NCBI GenBank assembly: GCA_044238875.1
Contig: JBIICM010000139.1
Location: 1 to 6,815, forward strand
Reading direction: 5' to 3'
Origin: JAIBAI01 sp044238875
GTDB taxonomy: Bacteria; Bacteroidota; Bacteroidia; M30B66
DNA: 6,815 nt
Below, one piece after another: positions 6,430 through 6,815 of the stretch; within the stretch, counting starts at the first letter, position 1; the number at the start of each line of letters is the position of its first letter. The notes beneath the pieces are model-generated. The model had not been told where the DNA came from, made no database searches, and saw only the letters and a list, made by a program, of their open reading frames with translations. Both the position numbers and the translations under genes were made by a program.

Positions 6430-6815
6430 ATGCAGTTTCCATTGCACATGCACCGATTTTTTTGGCTTTCGTGTTGTTTAATGATAAGTCTCCTTGCGCC
6501 ATCCTGCCGGAAAGACCCTTCGTTTGACGCTGCCATTTTGCATGTTCACCTCAATGCTACCATGAACGGGGCACCTTTTGCGCTCAATCAGCCATTTAAG
6601 GGGCCGGAAGGCTTGCGCATGACGGTTGAAGATTTCAGATTTTACCTTTCTGACATAACCCTAAATGATAGCAGCGGTCAGCAGGCCACAACAGAAATTG
6701 CACTGCTTGACTTTACTGAAGACCAAACCGTTTTCAGCATGCGGATTGCGCCCGGTCAATACCAAAATCTGCGTTTCGCAGTTGGGGTCCCTCCGGCGCT
6801 CAATGGCATCGGCAT
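6430..6815 (+). CDS. MbnP-like lipoprotein, 3' truncated by window edge
   Basis: The reading frame runs from ATG at 6430 to the window end, giving 128 codons. The N-terminus is a lipoprotein signal: a hydrophobic stretch at about 10-24, then APSC with Cys26 as the likely lipidated residue, followed by RKDP. It should be anchored on the outer side of the inner membrane or in the outer membrane. The mature part has segments I associate with the MbnP-like family: an early LHVHLNATMNGAPF strand pair, FRFYLSDITL at 69-78, LLDF at 92-95, and APGQYQNLRFAVGVPPALN at 107-125. MbnP binds copper after its partner MbnH, a MauG-like di-heme enzyme, oxidises a tryptophan. Bacteroidota homologues often lie beside a cytochrome c peroxidase-type gene; that position falls outside this window. 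ATG at 6448 is an alternative start that would still keep the signal. There is no Shine-Dalgarno sequence. Confidence 0.8.
   Translation, partial: MQFPLHMHRFFWLSCCLMISLLAPSCRKDPSFDAAILHVHLNATMNGAPFALNQPFKGPEGLRMTVEDFRFYLSDITLNDSSGQQATTEIALLDFTEDQTVFSMRIAPGQYQNLRFAVGVPPALNGIG

Overview
The window looks like a chromosomal piece of a Bacteroidota genome. Four things point that way. Starts lack Shine-Dalgarno sequences and sit behind A/T-rich leaders. Several intergenic regions carry matches to the Bacteroidota -7 promoter box TAnnTTTG. The YebC protein begins with the GRAFEFR-type N-terminus rather than the GHSKW type. PafA-type alkaline phosphatase and MbnP-like lipoprotein families are both present. 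Base composition looks even, and I see no insertion sequence, integrase, CRISPR array or phage gene.

Layout, left to right. At 1-1173 (+) is the 3' part of a gene for a very long charged helix with a small aromatic-rich C-terminal domain. Its stop codon directly abuts the stop codon of a convergent minus-strand gene for an M61-family metallopeptidase with a PDZ domain (1174-2922). That gene overlaps by ATGA with a secreted PafA-like alkaline phosphatase (2919-4556). A 239-residue ferredoxin/flavin reductase-type oxidoreductase (4594-5313) and a YebC/TACO1-family protein (5366-6073) lie upstream on the same strand. Spacings of 52 bp, 37 bp and -4 bp allow one transcript yebC > reductase > phosphatase > peptidase, with a possible extra promoter in front of the reductase. 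To the right, transcribed the other way, are a tRNA-Pro(GGG) with its own promoter and a strong intrinsic terminator, then the 5' part of an MbnP-like lipoprotein gene (6430 to the edge).

The genes do not form one obvious pathway. Phosphatase and peptidase are translationally coupled, yet only the phosphatase has a signal peptide. The MbnP-like protein is expected to have a di-heme peroxidase partner just beyond the right edge. The pairing of yebC with a divergent proline tRNA is suggestive, because YebC-family proteins have been linked to translation through proline stretches, but it may be chance. I find no convincing sign of an undescribed system. The least explained items are the helical protein with its unrecognised C-terminal domain, the abutting convergent stops, and the inverted repeat around the reductase promoter.
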